From Planctomycetota bacterium (GTDB lineage: Bacteria; Planctomycetota; Phycisphaerae; WQYP01): DNA of 8,478 nt. Positions 7,427 through 8,478 of this stretch are shown here, one piece after another. The notes below the pieces were generated by a model. It did no database searches. It was given only the letters and a program-made list of their open reading frames with translations, and was not told the origin of the DNA. The stretch lies in NCBI GenBank assembly GCA_021828925.1, contig JAJZCT010000121.1:1-8478 (forward strand), written 5' to 3'. Each line of letters starts with the position of its first letter. The first letter of the stretch is position 1. A program made the translations under genes and the position numbers.

Positions 7427-8478
7427 ATGCCCACTCGCTTATACAACACCTTGCATCATCGGCTTGAAGATTTTATTCCCCTGCATCCCGGCCCCGACTC
7501 GGCAGACCCAATTTCCGGCAGCCAGATCGGCATTTATAGTTGCGGCCCCACGGTGTACGACTACGCGCACATCGGCAATTTTCGCGCCTTTTTATTTTCC
7601 GACGTGCTGCGACGCTATCTTGAATTACGCGGCGCACAGGTAACCCATGTGATGAACATGACTGATGTCGGCCACATGACCGACGACCAACTCGCCGACG
7701 GGGCGGGCCGCGATAAGCTGGAAGTGGCAGTGGAGAAAATGAAGGAAAACAAAAAAGCGGGGAAAGCCTTGATTGAAAACCCCAATGATCCCTTTGCTGT
7801 GGCGGATTATTTTGCAGACGCATTTCTGCACGACGCCCGTCTGCTGGGATTGGGCGTAGTAGCGGATTATGACGCGGCCACAACCGAAGAATCAAAAGAG
7901 AAAATTATTCCCCGGCCCACCCGGCATATTTCAGAATTTATTGACATGATCCAGTTGTTAATCAACCGCGGGCATGCCTATGTCGGCACCGACGGCGTGG
8001 TTTACTATGATGTCCATAGCTTCCCGGCGTATGGTGAGCTTTCCGGTAATTCTTTGGAACAGTTATCACACGGAGCTGGCGGCAGAACCAATGAGCAGGC
8101 CGCCAAGAAGCACCCTGCGGATTTTTTCCTCTGGAAGCCCGATACACATCACCTCATGCGATGGCCCAGCCCCTGGGGCGACGGATATCCCGGCTGGCAT
8201 ATTGAATGCAGCTCCATGTCAATGCGTGCGCTCGGGCCGTCGTTTGATCTGCACACCGGCGGTGAAGACAATATTCATCCGCACCATGAATGCGAAATTG
8301 CCCAGTCGGAAGGGGCTACAGGAAAGCCGTTTGTGAAATATTGGATGCATACGCGCCATTTGATGGTCAATGGCGAAAAAATGTCCAAGTCCAAGGGGAA
8401 TTTTTTTACCATTCGTGATCTCATGGCCAAAGGCTTCGATCCGGTGGTGATCCGGTGGGGGCTTATCAGTACGCGCAA
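7427..8478 (+). CDS. cysS: cysteine--tRNA ligase (CysRS), 3' end outside the window
   Basis: The cytosolic enzyme activates cysteine with ATP and charges tRNA-Cys. The frame is open from the ATG at 7427 to the window edge, giving 350 codons of a protein usually about 460-500 long. The Rossmann-fold class I core is complete to just past the second signature. [13 protein letters not shown] carries Cys39 and the HIGH-type motif at 48-51. KMSKS is at 318-322. Zinc ligands by comparison with E. coli CysRS are Cys39, Cys261 (GWHIECS), His286 and Glu290 (HPHHECE). After [10 protein letters not shown] a charged insert of about 40 residues precedes [12 protein letters not shown], as in planctomycete enzymes I recall. 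The C-terminal DALR and anticodon-binding parts are missing only because the window stops. GAAAGGA ends 13 bases before the ATG, a weak ribosome site, but the start gives the usual TRLYNTL N-terminus. No T-box leader was seen upstream. Confidence 0.97.
   Translation, partial: MPTRLYNTLHHRLEDFIPLHPGPDSADPISGSQIGIYSCGPTVYDYAHIGNFRAFLFSDVLRRYLELRGAQVTHVMNMTDVGHMTDDQLADGAGRDKLEVAVEKMKENKKAGKALIENPNDPFAVADYFADAFLHDARLLGLGVVADYDAATTEESKEKIIPRPTRHISEFIDMIQLLINRGHAYVGTDGVVYYDVHSFPAYGELSGNSLEQLSHGAGGRTNEQAAKKHPADFFLWKPDTHHLMRWPSPWGDGYPGWHIECSSMSMRALGPSFDLHTGGEDNIHPHHECEIAQSEGATGKPFVKYWMHTRHLMVNGEKMSKSKGNFFTIRDLMAKGFDPVVIRWGLISTR

Noticed and set aside
7473..7895. 140-residue minus-strand open frame opposite cysS
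   Set aside because: It is a shadow of the CysRS core; the + strand frame has all class I synthetase signatures and runs to the window edge.

Overview
The window looks like chromosomal DNA of a PVC-group bacterium, most likely a planctomycete (a Phycisphaerae-like lineage is a guess). The reasons are the form of the cysteinyl-tRNA synthetase at the right edge (TDVGHMTDD segment, long insert after the HIGN half, HPHHECE zinc site), large exported glycan-active enzymes with no SusC/SusD pair beside them, a GT-C/TPR membrane protein, and mostly weak Shine-Dalgarno signals. All genes I accept lie on the + strand. No RNA gene, CRISPR array, transposase or integrase was found.

Positions 1-4828 hold a compact two-gene carbohydrate-degradation unit. 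The first gene (128-3001) encodes a lipoprotein alpha-L-rhamnosidase of family GH78 with the full domain series and the catalytic acidic residues. After 18 bases comes the second gene (3020-4828). It encodes a secreted protein with a GH99/GH71-like (WbsX-like) barrel and a C-terminal CBM9/DOMON-like sugar-binding domain. The spacing suggests cotranscription. The pair probably trims a rhamnose-containing polysaccharide, with the second enzyme acting on the backbone or another linkage; that division of labour is inference.

Positions 4829-5150 are an odd spacer. It has a short frame that begins like a signal peptide and then loses sense, a perfect 7-bp hairpin, a tRNA D-arm-like stretch on the minus strand, and a run of G tracts just ahead of the next gene. 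It may be a scar where an element entered a secreted-protein gene.

Positions 5151-7274 encode a polytopic membrane protein with a GT-C-type N-terminal half (WDD loop, ADHYFYLG motif) and six or seven TPR repeats at the C-terminus, resembling TMTC-like protein glycosyltransferases. It is probably a separate unit from the hydrolases.

Positions 7275-7426 are intergenic and contain a perfect 9-bp inverted repeat without a T tract. From 7427 to the right edge runs the first 350 codons of cysS, an essential housekeeping gene cut by the window end. Nothing here amounts to a clearly new system. The best leads are the GH99-like/CBM9 enzyme with an atypical NEW-T-A-G site and the hybrid-looking spacer.
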